In this document: in pieces, positions 11,462-21,974 of the stretch
How positions within the stretch are numbered: the first letter of the stretch is position 1
Layout of the letters: each line of letters opens with the position of its first letter
NCBI RefSeq assembly: GCF_030271215.1
Contig: NZ_JASNGB010000029.1
Coordinates: 1-21,974 of the forward strand
Length of the DNA: 21,974 nucleotides
Direction of reading: 5' to 3'
DNA from: Deinococcus rhizophilus
Lineage (GTDB): Bacteria > Deinococcota > Deinococci > Deinococcales > Deinococcaceae
Translations under genes and position numbers: made by a program
Notes under the pieces: generated by a model
Told to the model about the DNA's origin: nothing
The model's database searches: none
The model's input: only the letters and a program-made list of their open reading frames with translations

Positions 11462-11965
11462 CTCCGGCGCGACGTAGACGTGCAAGGAGGCGTCCGTCCC
11501 CTGCGCGATCTGCCACGCGTCGGGCACGGTGGCAATCCTCTGCCAGCCCAGCCGGTCGTATAGGGCGACGGCATTCAGGGACGCCGTGTCCACGTCGAGG
11601 GCGGCCCGCAGGCCCAGCCACCGCGCCTCCTCGCGGGCGGTATTCAGCAGCGCCGCTCCCACCCCCGTTCCCCGCGCGGCGGGCACCACGAAGAGCCGCG
11701 CCGCGAAAGCCAGCCCGTCCACCTGGAGTCCGGTCGCCACCATCGCTGCCTGCGCCGTGGCATCGGCGGGCGGGGGACGCAGGAGGACATGGCCGCTGAC
11801 CTCGCCGTCCGGTGCAGCGGCCACCCACGCCCCCAGCAGTCCGGCAGGCTGGAACCACGCGGCCGGGTCGGCGGGCCAGCGCCGGGGGTAGCGTTCCGCC
11901 TCGTGGACCGCCCGCAGCGCCCGCTCCAGCGCGGCAAGGTCCGCCGGGGTGCGCGGGCGAATCAC
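11459..11965 (-). CDS. GNAT-family N-acetyltransferase
   Basis: Predicted to transfer an acetyl group from acetyl-CoA to an amine on a small molecule or protein. The 168-aa product begins [19 protein letters not shown], typical of the first helix of GNAT proteins. The acetyl-CoA pyrophosphate loop is [15 protein letters not shown] (about 93-107, with R/Q-x-x-G-x-G as RGTGVG), and the C-terminal [14 protein letters not shown] (about 131-144) is the usual motif B. It starts with GTG at 11965, overlapping the dcd stop by 4 nt (GTGA), so the two are translationally coupled. The stop codon is joined to a MITE-like element. The substrate is unknown. Confidence 0.9.
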   Translation of the reverse strand: MIRPRTPADLAALERALRAVHEAERYPRRWPADPAAWFQPAGLLGAWVAAAPDGEVSGHVLLRPPPADATAQAAMVATGLQVDGLAFAARLFVVPAARGTGVGAALLNTAREEARWLGLRAALDVDTASLNAVALYDRLGWQRIATVPDAWQIAQGTDASLHVYVAPE

Positions 11966-12525
11966 AGCCGGGGCAGGGTCACACCTTGCTGACCCTGGTA
12001 TTTTCCGCCCCGGTCCCCATACGTCACTTCCGGCCGCTCACCTTCAAAGAAGAGAAGCTGCACACATCCTTCAAAGGCGTACATCTTGGCGGGAAGAGGT
12101 GTGGTGTTGGAAAACTCCAGCGTGACGTGACCTTCCCAGCCTGGCTCTAAAGGCGTCACGTTTGCCACGATGCCTACACGTGCATACGTACTTTTTCCCA
12201 GAGCCACGACCATAACATTCTCTGGGATTTTCATGTATTCCACGCTGCGGGCCAGGACAAACGAGTTCGGCGGAATGATGATCTCCGGCGCGGTGATGTC
12301 GATAAAGGCCCGCTCGTCGAATGCCTTGGGGTCCACGATGGTGTTGCCGTGCGCGTTGGTAAACACCTTCCACTCGTCGGCGCAGCGCAGGTCGTACCCG
12401 AAGCTGCTCAGGCCGTAGCTGATCACGTGTCCCTGCTCGGCGGTGCGGACCAGCCGGTCCTCGAAGGGCTCGATCATGCCCGCGTGGGCCAGCTCGCGGA
12501 TGCGCCAGTCGGGAAGGATGCTCAT
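11962..12525 (-). CDS. dcd: dCTP deaminase
   Basis: Deaminates dCTP to dUTP in the cytosol, feeding dTTP synthesis. The 187-aa product has the family length. Motifs: [17 protein letters not shown] (36-52), [18 protein letters not shown] (85-102), [10 protein letters not shown] (110-119, with S112 and R116 at active-site positions), [16 protein letters not shown] (125-140), where E137 is the likely catalytic Glu. The ATG at 12525 is chosen over an in-frame ATG at 12534 because a TAGCAT -10 box (12533-12538) ends 7 nt upstream and overlaps the latter. The codons for residues ~95-187 are much poorer in GC than those for 1-95, with TTA, AGT, GTA and CCA present. It is followed by an overlapping GNAT gene. 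Monofunctional deaminase is favoured over the bifunctional dCTP deaminase/dUTPase, which I cannot exclude. Confidence 0.95.
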   Translation of the reverse strand: MSILPDWRIRELAHAGMIEPFEDRLVRTAEQGHVISYGLSSFGYDLRCADEWKVFTNAHGNTIVDPKAFDERAFIDITAPEIIIPPNSFVLARSVEYMKIPENVMVVALGKSTYARVGIVANVTPLEPGWEGHVTLEFSNTTPLPAKMYAFEGCVQLLFFEGERPEVTYGDRGGKYQGQQGVTLPRL

Positions 12526-12532
12526 GGGCCGC

Positions 12533-12560
12533 ATGCTAGCGGGCCGGGGCGGGGTAGCCT
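12533..12560. promoter_or_regulatory. Back-to-back leaderless promoters of dcd and the phosphoesterase gene
   Basis: On the minus strand TAGCAT (12533-12538) ends 7 nt before the dcd ATG. On the plus strand TAGCCT (12555-12560) ends 6 nt before the GTG at 12567. The whole intergenic space is 41 bp, and the two -10 boxes are 16 bp apart, so each promoter's -35 region must overlap the other promoter or gene. Confidence 0.6.
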
Positions 12561-12566
12561 GCGCGG

Positions 12567-13322
12567 GTGAGGCTGGCCATTCTCAGCGACGTTCATGGCA
12601 ATGCCCCCGCGCTGGAGGCGGTGCTGCGCGAGCTGCGGGCCGAGTCGCCCGACCTCGTAGTCAACCTGGGCGATCAGGTGGAGGGCTCTGCGAATCCCGC
12701 CCGCGCCGCCGACCTCCAGCACGAGCTGGCGCGGGCCGGGGCGCTGGAGGTGCGCGGCAACAACGAGGAAAAGTTCTGGCCGGGCGGTCGCCGCTCGCCC
12801 CTCGCACGGGCTTACGGGGACTGGCTGGAGACGCAACTGGACGCGGCGACGAGGGCGCGGCTGGCGTCCCTGCCCCTGACCGCCTGCACGCCGGACGGCC
12901 GCGTATTCGCCTGCCACGGCACGCCGGAAAGCGCCTGGGACAGCCTGCTGTGGGTCTGGCAATCGGACCCGGCGGGCGGGGGCTTTTACCGTGCCCGCGA
13001 GCCCCGCGAATTAGGTGCTCTCGTTGAGCCGTTGGGCGCGGAAGTCGTCCTGTGCGGCCATACCCACCGTCCCGGCGCGACGCGGGTGGGGGACACGCTG
13101 GTCGTCAACGCGGGCGCAGTCAGCGATCAGGTGGACGGCGACCCCCGCGCCCGCTGGACTCTGTTGGAGTGCCGCCGGGGGCATTGGACCGCAGGCTTTC
13201 GCGCCGTGCCCTACGACATCGAGGCGGCCGTGCGTTGGTCGCAGACCCACAGCCCCTTCTGGGAGGGCGAAGCCGCCCTGCTCCGCTCGGGCACGTTCGA
13301 TGTGCGCGGGGACGGAGGATAG
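12567..13322 (+). CDS. Calcineurin-like metallophosphoesterase
   Basis: The 251-aa product belongs to the small metallophosphoesterases related to YfcE/MJ0936, which hydrolyse phosphodiester or phosphomonoester bonds with a di-metal centre. All signature motifs are present: DVHGN (D8, H10), LGDQVEGS (D36), RGNNEEK (N65-N66), the CHGTPES block and GHTHRP (H165, H167). The natural substrate is unknown; relatives include 2',3'-cyclic and bis-nucleotide phosphatases. The start is GTG at 12567, supported by the TAGCCT box 6 nt upstream and by the family-typical [12 protein letters not shown]. It is divergent from dcd, which might hint at a nucleotide-related job. It is convergent with wrbA. Confidence 0.92.
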   Translation: MRLAILSDVHGNAPALEAVLRELRAESPDLVVNLGDQVEGSANPARAADLQHELARAGALEVRGNNEEKFWPGGRRSPLARAYGDWLETQLDAATRARLASLPLTACTPDGRVFACHGTPESAWDSLLWVWQSDPAGGGFYRAREPRELGALVEPLGAEVVLCGHTHRPGATRVGDTLVVNAGAVSDQVDGDPRARWTLLECRRGHWTAGFRAVPYDIEAAVRWSQTHSPFWEGEAALLRSGTFDVRGDGG

Positions 13323-13339
13323 TCCCCCACCGTCCACAC

Positions 13340-13371
13340 AAAAAACCTCCCCGGTCCGCGGACGGGGGAGG
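13340..13371 (-). terminator. Intrinsic terminator of wrbA
   Basis: On the minus strand a hairpin with arms CCTCCCC (13346-13352) and GGGGAGG (13365-13371), plus an inner near-perfect stem around GTCCGCGGAC, is followed directly by six T (complement of A at 13340-13345). This is the classic rho-independent form, placed 14 nt after the wrbA stop. It can also act on the convergent phosphoesterase transcript. Confidence 0.85.
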
Positions 13372-13385
13372 CAGTCGGGTGAGGC

Positions 13386-13988
<603 letters not shown>

Positions 13989-13994
13989 GGCTTC

Positions 13995-14023
13995 ACCCTA
14001 CTCCCCCCAGCCAAATAGTTCAA
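13995..14023 (-). promoter_or_regulatory. wrbA promoter, leaderless type
   Basis: On the minus strand: -35 TTGAAC (14018-14023), exactly 17 bp spacer, -10 TAGGGT (13995-14000), 6 nt to the ATG at 13988. This is among the best promoter matches in the window. Just upstream (14024-14060) is an AT-richer stretch with GCGATTC and GATTCGC words, which may hold a regulator site. Confidence 0.75.
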
Positions 14024-14062
14024 CATTAAGCGATTCATTACCCGATTCGCTGGCCGGATAGG

Positions 14063-14196
14063 TCATATGAATTCCGGTTGAACAGTTATGTAAGAACTGC
14101 AAACCCGACTGGAAGGAGAAGGAAAAACGGTGACGGAGAGGAGTGGAAGCACCGAAGCGAAGCGGAGGGGCTGTAACGGAGTATCCGGAATCCGTA

Positions 14197-14199
<3 letters not shown>
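14063..14199 (+). mobile_element. MITE-like element, copy 2, with TCA flanks
   Basis: A 131-bp element (14066-14196) with ends TATGAATTCCGG and CCGGAATCCGTA and TCA on both flanks (14063-14065 and 14197-14199). The body (GAACAGTTATG at its left to GTAACGGAGT at its right) is the inverted counterpart of copy 1 at 11327-11458. The right TCA is the TGA stop codon of glpX. No open reading frame of note is inside. Confidence 0.8.
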
Positions 14200-15219
<1,020 letters not shown>

Positions 15220-15225
15220 GGCTGG

Positions 15226-15231
15226 ACGCTA
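15226..15231 (-). promoter_or_regulatory. Leaderless -10 box of glpX
   Basis: TAGCGT on the minus strand ends 6 nt before the ATG at 15219. No -35 box is evident in the 67-bp gap after the upstream small gene. Confidence 0.65.
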
Positions 15232-15286
15232 ACACGCCCGCACCGAAAACCCGCCTCGGGAGCGGTTCCAGATCCGGCGAGGCCCC

Positions 15287-15397
15287 TCAGCGCAGCACGC
15301 CCAGCCACACCAGCAGCAGCCACAGCAGCACCGGGACCGCCAGCGAGCCGACAATCAGTTTCAGCAGCCGCCACCAGTCGTTCAGGAACTCGCGCAT
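15287..15397 (-). CDS. 36-aa single-span membrane protein
   Basis: A very short gene with product beginning [20 protein letters not shown] and ending in [14 protein letters not shown]. It has a charged N-terminus, one hydrophobic helix of about 22 residues ([22 protein letters not shown]) and an Arg at the C-terminus. The ATG at 15397 is preceded at exactly 6 nt by a TACCCT -10 box (15404-15409 on the complement), the same layout as the longer genes in this window, which is the main reason to believe it. The stop is TGA at 15289-15287. It lies between glpX and pgm, on the glpX strand, 67 bp upstream of the glpX ATG. I do not recognise a family. Function could be in the membrane as a small regulator or structural peptide; this is unknown. 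Confidence 0.6.
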   Translation of the reverse strand: MREFLNDWWRLLKLIVGSLAVPVLLWLLLVWLGVLR

Positions 15398-15403
15398 GGG
15401 GCG

Positions 15404-15409
15404 AGGGTA
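15404..15409 (-). promoter_or_regulatory. Leaderless -10 box of the 36-aa membrane-protein gene
   Basis: TACCCT on the minus strand ends 6 nt before the ATG at 15397. No -35 box; a C-rich run lies upstream. Confidence 0.5.
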
Positions 15410-15484
15410 GCAGGGGGGGGGAGAGGGGGTGTGCGCCAAGATTCACCCTGCGCCCGGCTCAGGCTCCGGCGGCAGGAGGGTGCT

Positions 15485-15490
15485 TACACT
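15485..15490 (+). promoter_or_regulatory. Leaderless -10 box of pgm
   Basis: TACACT ends 7 nt before the ATG at 15498. Confidence 0.65.
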
Positions 15491-15497
15491 GCGGAAC

Positions 15498-17141
15498 ATG
15501 ACCCTCCACGACCTCGCCGGGCAGCCCGCGCCGCCCTCCCTGCTTACCAACATCCCGCGTCTGGTGGCCCACTACTACGAGACCCGGCCCGACCCCGCGC
15601 AGCTCTCGCAGCGTGTCTCCTTCGGCACCAGCGGGCACCGGGGCACCTCCCTGAACGGTTCTTTCAACGAGGCGCACATCCTCGCCGTCTCGCAGGCCGT
15701 CGCGGAGCACCGGGCGTCAGCGGGCATCTCCGGGCCGCTGTACCTGGGGCTGGACACGCACGCCCTCAGCGAACCCGCCTGGATGACGGCCCTGCAAGTC
15801 CTGGTCGCCAACGGGGTGCGCGTGCGTGCCCAGCCGGGTTTCTTCACGCCCACGCCGCTGATCAGCCACGCGGTCCTGAGCCACACCCGCGCCGGACAGG
15901 GCGGAATGGCCGACGGCATCGTCATCACGCCCAGCCACAACCCCCCGCAGGACGGCGGCTTCAAGTACAACCCCCCTTCGGGTGGTCCGGCCGACACCGA
16001 CGTGACGAAGGGGGTGCAGGCACGGGCCAACGCCCTGCTGGAGGGAGGACTGCGGGACGTGCGGCGGGTGGGCCTCGATGACGCCCTCGCCGCGCTGGAG
16101 CCGTTCGACTTCGTGGCCCCCTACGTGGCTGAGCTGGATCAGGTGGTGGACCTCGCCGCCATCCGGGGAAGCGGGGTGCGGCTGGGCGTGGACCCGCTGG
16201 GCGGCGCCAGCCTGCCTGTCTGGGAGGCCATCCGGGACGCGCACGGCCTGAACCTCACCATCGTGAACGGGGCGGTGGACCCCCGCTTCGCCTTTATGCC
16301 GGTGGACCGCGACGGCAAGATCCGGATGGACTGCTCCAGCCCCTACGCGATGGCCGGGCTGCTGCGCCTCAAGGACGACTTTGACGTGGCCGTGGGCAAC
16401 GACCCCGACGCCGACCGCCACGGCATCGTGACCGGTGACGGGCTGATGAACCCGAACCATTACCTCGCCGTGATGATCGACTACCTGTTCCAGCACCGCC
16501 CCGGCTGGAGCGCGGGCGCGGGCGTCGGCAAGACGCTGGTGTCGAGTGCGCTGATCGACCGGGTGGCGGCGGGCCTGGGACGGCGGCTGGTGGAGGTCCC
16601 GGTGGGCTTCAAGTACTTCGTGGACGGCCTGCTGACCGGGTCGCTGGGCTTCGGGGGAGAGGAGAGCGCGGGCGCGAGCTTCCTGCGGCTGGACGGCGGC
16701 GCGTGGAGCACCGACAAGGACGGCCTCATCCCCGGCCTGCTCGCCGCCGAGATCACGGCGAAGACGGGACAGACGCCCTCGCAGCGCTTCGCGGCCCTGA
16801 CCGAGCAGTACGGCGAAACCGCCTACGACCGTCAGGACGCGCCCGCCAACGCCGCCCAGAAGGGGGTGCTGTCGAACCTCCGCCCCGAGGGGGTCACGGC
16901 GTCCACCCTGGCAGGCGACCCCATCACCGCCAAGCTGACCCGCGCCCCCGGCAACGGCGAACCCATCGGCGGCCTGAAGGTGACGACCGAGCGGGCGTGG
17001 TTCGCCGCCCGGCCCAGCGGCACCGAGGACGTGTACAAGATCTACGCCGAGAGTTTCGGGGGCGAGGACCATCTGCGGCAGGTCATGGCCGAGGCCCGCG
17101 AGGTCGTGGCCGCTGCCTTCCGAGCCGGGGGTGCCGAATGA
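15498..17141 (+). CDS. pgm: Phosphoglucomutase, alpha-D-glucose phosphate-specific
   Basis: Interconverts glucose 1-phosphate and glucose 6-phosphate in glycogen, trehalose and nucleotide-sugar metabolism. The 547-aa product is nearly identical in length to E. coli Pgm (546). Key sites: phospho-Ser S146 in [17 protein letters not shown], metal loop DPDADRHG from residue 302, sugar-binding [10 protein letters not shown] (386-395) and the C-terminal phosphate loop [15 protein letters not shown]. The N-terminal [18 protein letters not shown] is typical of this subfamily. The frame is open further upstream to 15429, but ATG 15498 is chosen because of the -10 box 7 nt upstream and the family-like N-terminus. 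It overlaps the next gene by 4 nt (ATGA), giving a two-gene operon. Confidence 0.96.
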   Translation: MTLHDLAGQPAPPSLLTNIPRLVAHYYETRPDPAQLSQRVSFGTSGHRGTSLNGSFNEAHILAVSQAVAEHRASAGISGPLYLGLDTHALSEPAWMTALQVLVANGVRVRAQPGFFTPTPLISHAVLSHTRAGQGGMADGIVITPSHNPPQDGGFKYNPPSGGPADTDVTKGVQARANALLEGGLRDVRRVGLDDALAALEPFDFVAPYVAELDQVVDLAAIRGSGVRLGVDPLGGASLPVWEAIRDAHGLNLTIVNGAVDPRFAFMPVDRDGKIRMDCSSPYAMAGLLRLKDDFDVAVGNDPDADRHGIVTGDGLMNPNHYLAVMIDYLFQHRPGWSAGAGVGKTLVSSALIDRVAAGLGRRLVEVPVGFKYFVDGLLTGSLGFGGEESAGASFLRLDGGAWSTDKDGLIPGLLAAEITAKTGQTPSQRFAALTEQYGETAYDRQDAPANAAQKGVLSNLRPEGVTASTLAGDPITAKLTRAPGNGEPIGGLKVTTERAWFAARPSGTEDVYKIYAESFGGEDHLRQVMAEAREVVAAAFRAGGAE

Positions 17142-17599
17142 GCCTGACCGAAGGACACACTGCCATCACCCGCGCGGAGATCACCGGAGTCGAGTTCGAC
17201 TGGTTCGCCGCCGACCAAGGGGGCCGCATCGGGCAGTTCCTGGCGGCGGGTGATCCCCACGTCCCTGCCGCCGCGCTGGCCTCCGAGGAGCTGCTCGAGG
17301 CCCTGCACGTCTGGATCGACACCCGCCCCGAGCGTGAGGAGGCCAACGCGCTCGCGGGCGGCTTCGACGAGCATCTCACCCCGCCCCAGCGCCGGGGGGC
17401 CTACGTCTATGACCATGTGCCCGGCGAGCCTGGCGTGTACCGGCTGGTGGCCGCGCCGCGTCAACCGCTGCACGTCTCTGAGCTGCCGGACCACCTCCAG
17501 ACCTACCTCGCGGGCCTGACCTTGCCCGTCCCCCTGGGCACGCCCCGCCTGTGGATCGACGAGGATGGCGGCGCGGAGGAGCGCCCGGCCGGGAGCTGA
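17138..17599 (+). CDS. Protein of unknown function, translationally coupled to pgm
   Basis: The 153-aa product ([20 protein letters not shown]...) is soluble, acidic and without signal peptide, membrane segment or Cys. I do not recognise a family. Predicted alternation of helices ([20 protein letters not shown], about 48-67) and strands ([20 protein letters not shown]) suggests a single compact alpha/beta domain, and the last ~12 residues look disordered. The ATG at 17138 overlaps the pgm stop (ATGA), so expression is coupled to phosphoglucomutase. A function in carbohydrate metabolism or as a Pgm accessory is possible but is only inferred from position. Confidence 0.82.
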   Translation: MSLTEGHTAITRAEITGVEFDWFAADQGGRIGQFLAAGDPHVPAAALASEELLEALHVWIDTRPEREEANALAGGFDEHLTPPQRRGAYVYDHVPGEPGVYRLVAAPRQPLHVSELPDHLQTYLAGLTLPVPLGTPRLWIDEDGGAEERPAGS

Positions 17600-17625
17600 G
17601 CTGGCGCGGCGCGGGTGCCCCGTCC

Positions 17626-17655
17626 TTGCGCCCCTGCCGCACCAAGCGGTATGCT
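17626..17655 (+). promoter_or_regulatory. Candidate promoter of the str operon (rpsL)
   Basis: -35 TTGCGC (17626-17631), 18-bp spacer, -10 TATGCT (17650-17655). The transcript would have a leader of about 220 nt before rpsL, unlike the leaderless genes around it. A hairpin CCCTC-CGGG-GAGGG lies within the leader near 17810. The -35 resembles that of the tuf promoter (TTGCGG). The leader (17662-17883) holds no other gene I can support. Confidence 0.55.
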
Positions 17656-17868
17656 GCTCCGGTTGACAACGGCCCGGTTCAGGGTTGCACCAGGGACGTT
17701 GTTCGGCACGCGCGGTTCCTGGGCCGATGCTGACGGCTTTCAGCGGCGTTCCGCGTCGATCACCTCGGCTGTTTCAGGTCAACCCGTCCCCGCTCCCGCC
17801 TTCCCCCTCCGGGGAGGGTGTGTGGGTGGGACCATCTGCACGACGTGTGGCAAAACACCGTGCCCAGT

Positions 17869-17874
17869 AAGGAG
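17869..17874 (+). promoter_or_regulatory. rpsL ribosome-binding site that fixes a CTG start
   Basis: AAGGAG at 17869-17874 stands 9 nt before the CTG at 17884. An in-frame TGA at 17875-17877 leaves only TTC and ACC between stop and CTG, so no conventional start codon is available. Confidence 0.8.
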
Positions 17875-17883
17875 TGATTCACC

Positions 17884-18285
<402 letters not shown>

Positions 18286-18404
18286 GCCCCCGGAAGTAAG
18301 GGGCGGGGCCGTCTCTCCGGAATGCTTCCTTCCCTTCCCGTAGGCCACCGGGCCAGCTCCAAGTGGGCTGAGCCGTTCCCGAGTCTGAGTTTCAAGGAGT
18401 CAAC

Positions 18405-18875
18405 ATGGCACGTCGCCGCAGAGCAGAAGTGCGCCCCGTTCAGCCCGACCTGGTGTATCAGGACGTGCTGGTGAGCGCGATGATCAACCGCATCATGGAA
18501 GACGGCAAGAAGAACCTCGCCTCGCGCATTTTCTACGGAGCTTGCCGCCTCGTACAGGAGCGCACCGGCCAGGAGCCTCTCAAGGTCTTCAAGCAGGCGT
18601 TCGACAACGTCAAACCCCGCGTCGAGGTTCGCAGCCGCCGCGTCGGTGGGTCCACCTACCAGGTGCCCGTCGAGGTCAGCGCCCGCCGTCAGCAGAGCCT
18701 GACCCTGCGCTGGATGCTCGCGGCCGTCGACGGTCGCCCCGAGCGCACCGCCATCGAGCGCCTCGCGGGCGAGATCATGGACGCCGCGCAGGGCCGGGGC
18801 GGGTCCATCAAGAAGAAGGACGACATCGAGCGCATGGCGGAAGCCAACCGCGCTTACGCGCACTACCGCTGGTAA
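18405..18875 (+). CDS. rpsG: 30S ribosomal protein S7
   Basis: Primary 16S rRNA-binding protein that starts assembly of the 30S head and lines the E site. The 156-aa product has the bacterial S7 length, beginning MARRRRAEVRPVQPDLVYQD and containing SAMINRIMEDGKKNLASRIFY and RVGGSTYQVPVEVSARRQQS, RWMLAAVDGRPE and a C-terminal EANRAYAHYRW. The ATG at 18405 follows AAGGAG (18394-18399) by 5 nt. It is the second gene of the str cluster. In E. coli S7 is the autoregulator of this operon by binding the rpsL-rpsG spacer; the 119-bp spacer here could serve likewise, but I do not see a recognisable 16S mimic. Confidence 0.97.
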   Translation: MARRRRAEVRPVQPDLVYQDVLVSAMINRIMEDGKKNLASRIFYGACRLVQERTGQEPLKVFKQAFDNVKPRVEVRSRRVGGSTYQVPVEVSARRQQSLTLRWMLAAVDGRPERTAIERLAGEIMDAAQGRGGSIKKKDDIERMAEANRAYAHYRW

Positions 18876-18880
18876 TTCCC

Positions 18881-18892
18881 GGCCTTCGGGCC
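18881..18892 (+). other. UUCG-tetraloop hairpin after rpsG
   Basis: GGCC-TTCG-GGCC is centred 11 nt after the rpsG stop. The stem is short and has no T-tract, so it is more likely a 3'-end stabiliser or processing element than a terminator. Confidence 0.45.
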
Positions 18893-18915
18893 CGAGCGGA
18901 GCGAGAAGGGAAAGA

Positions 18916-18983
18916 GGCAGGCTCCTTGCGATGAACATCAGGCGGCGTTTTCCGGCTTGGTGTGGAGTGGAACGGAGCCTGCC
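18916..18983 (+). other. Long-range inverted repeat in the rpsG-fusA spacer
   Basis: Perfect 10-bp arms GGCAGGCTCC (18916-18925) and GGAGCCTGCC (18974-18983) enclose 48 nt. The 234-bp spacer is unusually long for rpsG-fusA; this pair may shape the fusA leader or be the remnant of a repeat element, since a motif at 18892-18907 recurs inverted at 5601-5616. Confidence 0.45.
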
Positions 18984-19071
18984 GGGCCGGAACCTCCGGT
19001 ACCCCTGACCGGACAGCGGTCCCCATGCCGTCTGTCCCGTTTCGCTGGAGAAACCCGGCAGCGGACCTTAC

Positions 19072-19090
19072 GGTGACGGCACACGTCACC
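19072..19090 (+). promoter_or_regulatory. Hairpin just upstream of the fusA ribosome-binding site
   Basis: GGTGACG (19072-19078), loop GCACA, CGTCACC (19084-19090): a perfect 7-bp stem that ends 11 nt before the GGGAG ribosome-binding site (19101-19105). It could modulate fusA translation or mark a protein-binding site; the role is inferred. Confidence 0.45.
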
Positions 19091-19109
19091 CCGGACAATA
19101 GGGAGTCCT

Positions 19110-21203
<2,094 letters not shown>

Positions 21204-21235
21204 GACCCCTGGCCCCCCGGCGGGGCTGGACAGGG

Positions 21236-21269
21236 AGGAGCGTTCCTGCGGGGACGCTCCTTTATTGTT
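21236..21269 (+). terminator. Intrinsic terminator of the rpsL-rpsG-fusA operon
   Basis: An 11-bp stem including AGGAGCGT (21236-21243) and ACGCTCCT (21254-21261), closed by a TGCG tetraloop, is followed by TTTATTGTT. It lies 32 nt after the fusA stop. Classic rho-independent form. Confidence 0.9.
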
Positions 21270-21307
21270 GGGTGGGGGGGTGAGCTGGCAGACCCTGGCC
21301 GATGCTC

Positions 21308-21313
21308 TAGCCT
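21308..21313 (+). promoter_or_regulatory. Leaderless -10 box of the membrane-protein gene at 21320
   Basis: TAGCCT ends 6 nt before the ATG at 21320. No -35 box is seen. Confidence 0.6.
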
Positions 21314-21319
21314 GCGCCC

Positions 21320-21736
21320 ATGAGTGTGCCCACCCCCTCTCCGGCTGCCCGCCCCGCCCGCCTGGGTCTGTTGACCACGCCCCTGCTGATTGGCCTGATC
21401 TACAACGCCGTCTCGCTGCTGACCCTGCCCTTTTCCGGCCCAACCATCCGGCAGGTGCTGGCCGATCTTCCCGCCGTGACGGGGGCTCCCGCGCTCCAGA
21501 TCAGTGAGGCGCAAATTCAAACGGTGCTGTGGCTGTCGTTCGCGCTGACCTCCGCACTGGTGCTGTGGCTGTATGCCACCCGGCGGGCCGTGCTGGGAGG
21601 CCAGCGCTGGGGTTGGGTGTCGACCCTGGTGATCGCGGTGCTGAGCCTGCTGGTCTTTCCCTTCGGCACGGTGCTGGGGCTGGTCATGCTGTTCGGCCTC
21701 TTCGACCGCGAGGTGCAGAGGTACCTGGGGCGCTAG
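21320..21736 (+). CDS. Small integral membrane protein of unknown function
   Basis: The 138-aa product has an N-terminal hydrophobic segment (LLTTPLLIGLIYNAVSLLTL), a loop of about 35 residues with a possible amphipathic part (TIRQVLADLPAVTGAP), and then three more hydrophobic segments: VLWLSFALTSALVLWLY, WVSTLVIAVLSLLVFPFG and TVLGLVMLFGLFDREVQRYL. Four membrane spans are likely, with a short basic C-terminus. I do not recognise a family. The ATG is supported by the -10 box 6 nt upstream. It sits between the fusA terminator and the tuf promoter, so it is transcribed separately from both, in a position that is normally an uninterrupted fusA-tuf junction. Confidence 0.82.
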   Translation: MSVPTPSPAARPARLGLLTTPLLIGLIYNAVSLLTLPFSGPTIRQVLADLPAVTGAPALQISEAQIQTVLWLSFALTSALVLWLYATRRAVLGGQRWGWVSTLVIAVLSLLVFPFGTVLGLVMLFGLFDREVQRYLGR

Positions 21737-21758
21737 GGCAGGCGAGTGAACACGGGAC

Positions 21759-21787
21759 TTGCGGCCCAGGCTCAGATTGGGTACCCT
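21759..21787 (+). promoter_or_regulatory. tuf promoter
   Basis: -35 TTGCGG (21759-21764), exactly 17-bp spacer, -10 TACCCT (21782-21787). The predicted leader is about 150 nt and contains GTGGG-AGTACG-CCCAC near 21871-21886, a small hairpin. GGAGG (21930-21934) is the ribosome-binding site. Confidence 0.7.
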
Positions 21788-21939
21788 GACAAGTCGGTGC
21801 GCCCGGGGCTCAGGCTTCAGCGCAACGTGCCAGCAAGGCGGGACACTGCCCTGGCGGGAATCAACCCAATGTGGGAGTACGCCCACAGGCCCGATCAAAG
21901 GGTCACTTTGGCGTGCCCACCCACCGCTTGGAGGACATG

Positions 21940-21974
<35 letters not shown>

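Noticed and set aside
12532..12534. Upstream ATG as start for dcd (three extra residues)
   Set aside because: The ATG overlaps the TAGCAT -10 box; the ATG at 12525 has the 7-nt spacing seen in other leaderless genes.
17663..17668. Perfect TTGACA upstream of rpsL
   Set aside because: No acceptable -10 box lies 16-18 bp downstream (the site reads TTGCAC), so I prefer TTGCGC/TATGCT just upstream. It could still serve as an activator-dependent promoter.

Overview
The window is a high-GC (roughly 68-70% by eye) bacterial chromosome segment. It fits Deinococcus or a close relative. The S12, S7, EF-G and EF-Tu sequences look like that genus. The strongest sign is regulatory: at least eleven genes carry a TANNNT -10 hexamer ending only 6-7 nt before the start codon, the arrangement known for leaderless transcripts in Deinococcus. 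The species cannot be named from the sequence alone.

Layout. 1-491: 5' part of a LysR regulator gene (minus strand, cut by the window edge). 492-740: divergent spacer with a multi-hairpin repeat and the aceE promoter. 741-5447: aceE-aceF, the E1 and E2 of the pyruvate dehydrogenase complex (E3 is not here), closed by a perfect 28-bp palindrome. 5516-6939 (minus): a repeat element, a hydrophilic protein of unknown function and an ankyrin-repeat protein. 7083-7880: polytopic membrane protein. 8091-9791: thiolase and hot-dog thioesterase genes, head to head. 9895-11237: two convergent DoxX-type membrane proteins and a small charged hydrophilin-like protein. 11327-12525: a MITE-like element, a GNAT acetyltransferase and dCTP deaminase. 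12567-13322: metallophosphoesterase, divergent from dcd. 13386-13988: wrbA. 14066-15219: second MITE-like copy and glpX. 15287-15397: a 36-aa single-span membrane protein gene. 15498-17599: pgm and a translationally coupled gene of unknown function. 17626-21974: the str cluster rpsL, rpsG, fusA, then a small membrane-protein gene and the first codons of tuf.

How the genes fit together. The metabolic genes centre on central carbon: pyruvate to acetyl-CoA (aceEF), acetyl-CoA condensation or thiolysis and thioester hydrolysis (8091-9791), gluconeogenic FBPase (glpX) and glucose-1-P/glucose-6-P exchange (pgm). dcd and wrbA serve nucleotide and redox housekeeping. The str cluster is the translation core.

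Most notable observations. (1) S12 has Arg, encoded by AGG, at the position of the classic streptomycin-resistance substitution. (2) rpsL has no ATG/GTG/TTG start and appears to begin at CTG. (3) Two ~131-bp terminal-inverted-repeat elements sit exactly at TGA stop codons, flanked by TCA on both sides, and two further genes carry degenerate versions of the same end at their stop codons. (4) The 3' half of dcd is markedly poorer in GC than everything around it. (5) A very small leaderless membrane-protein gene lies between glpX and pgm. I did not find a defence island, CRISPR array, prophage or biosynthetic cluster.
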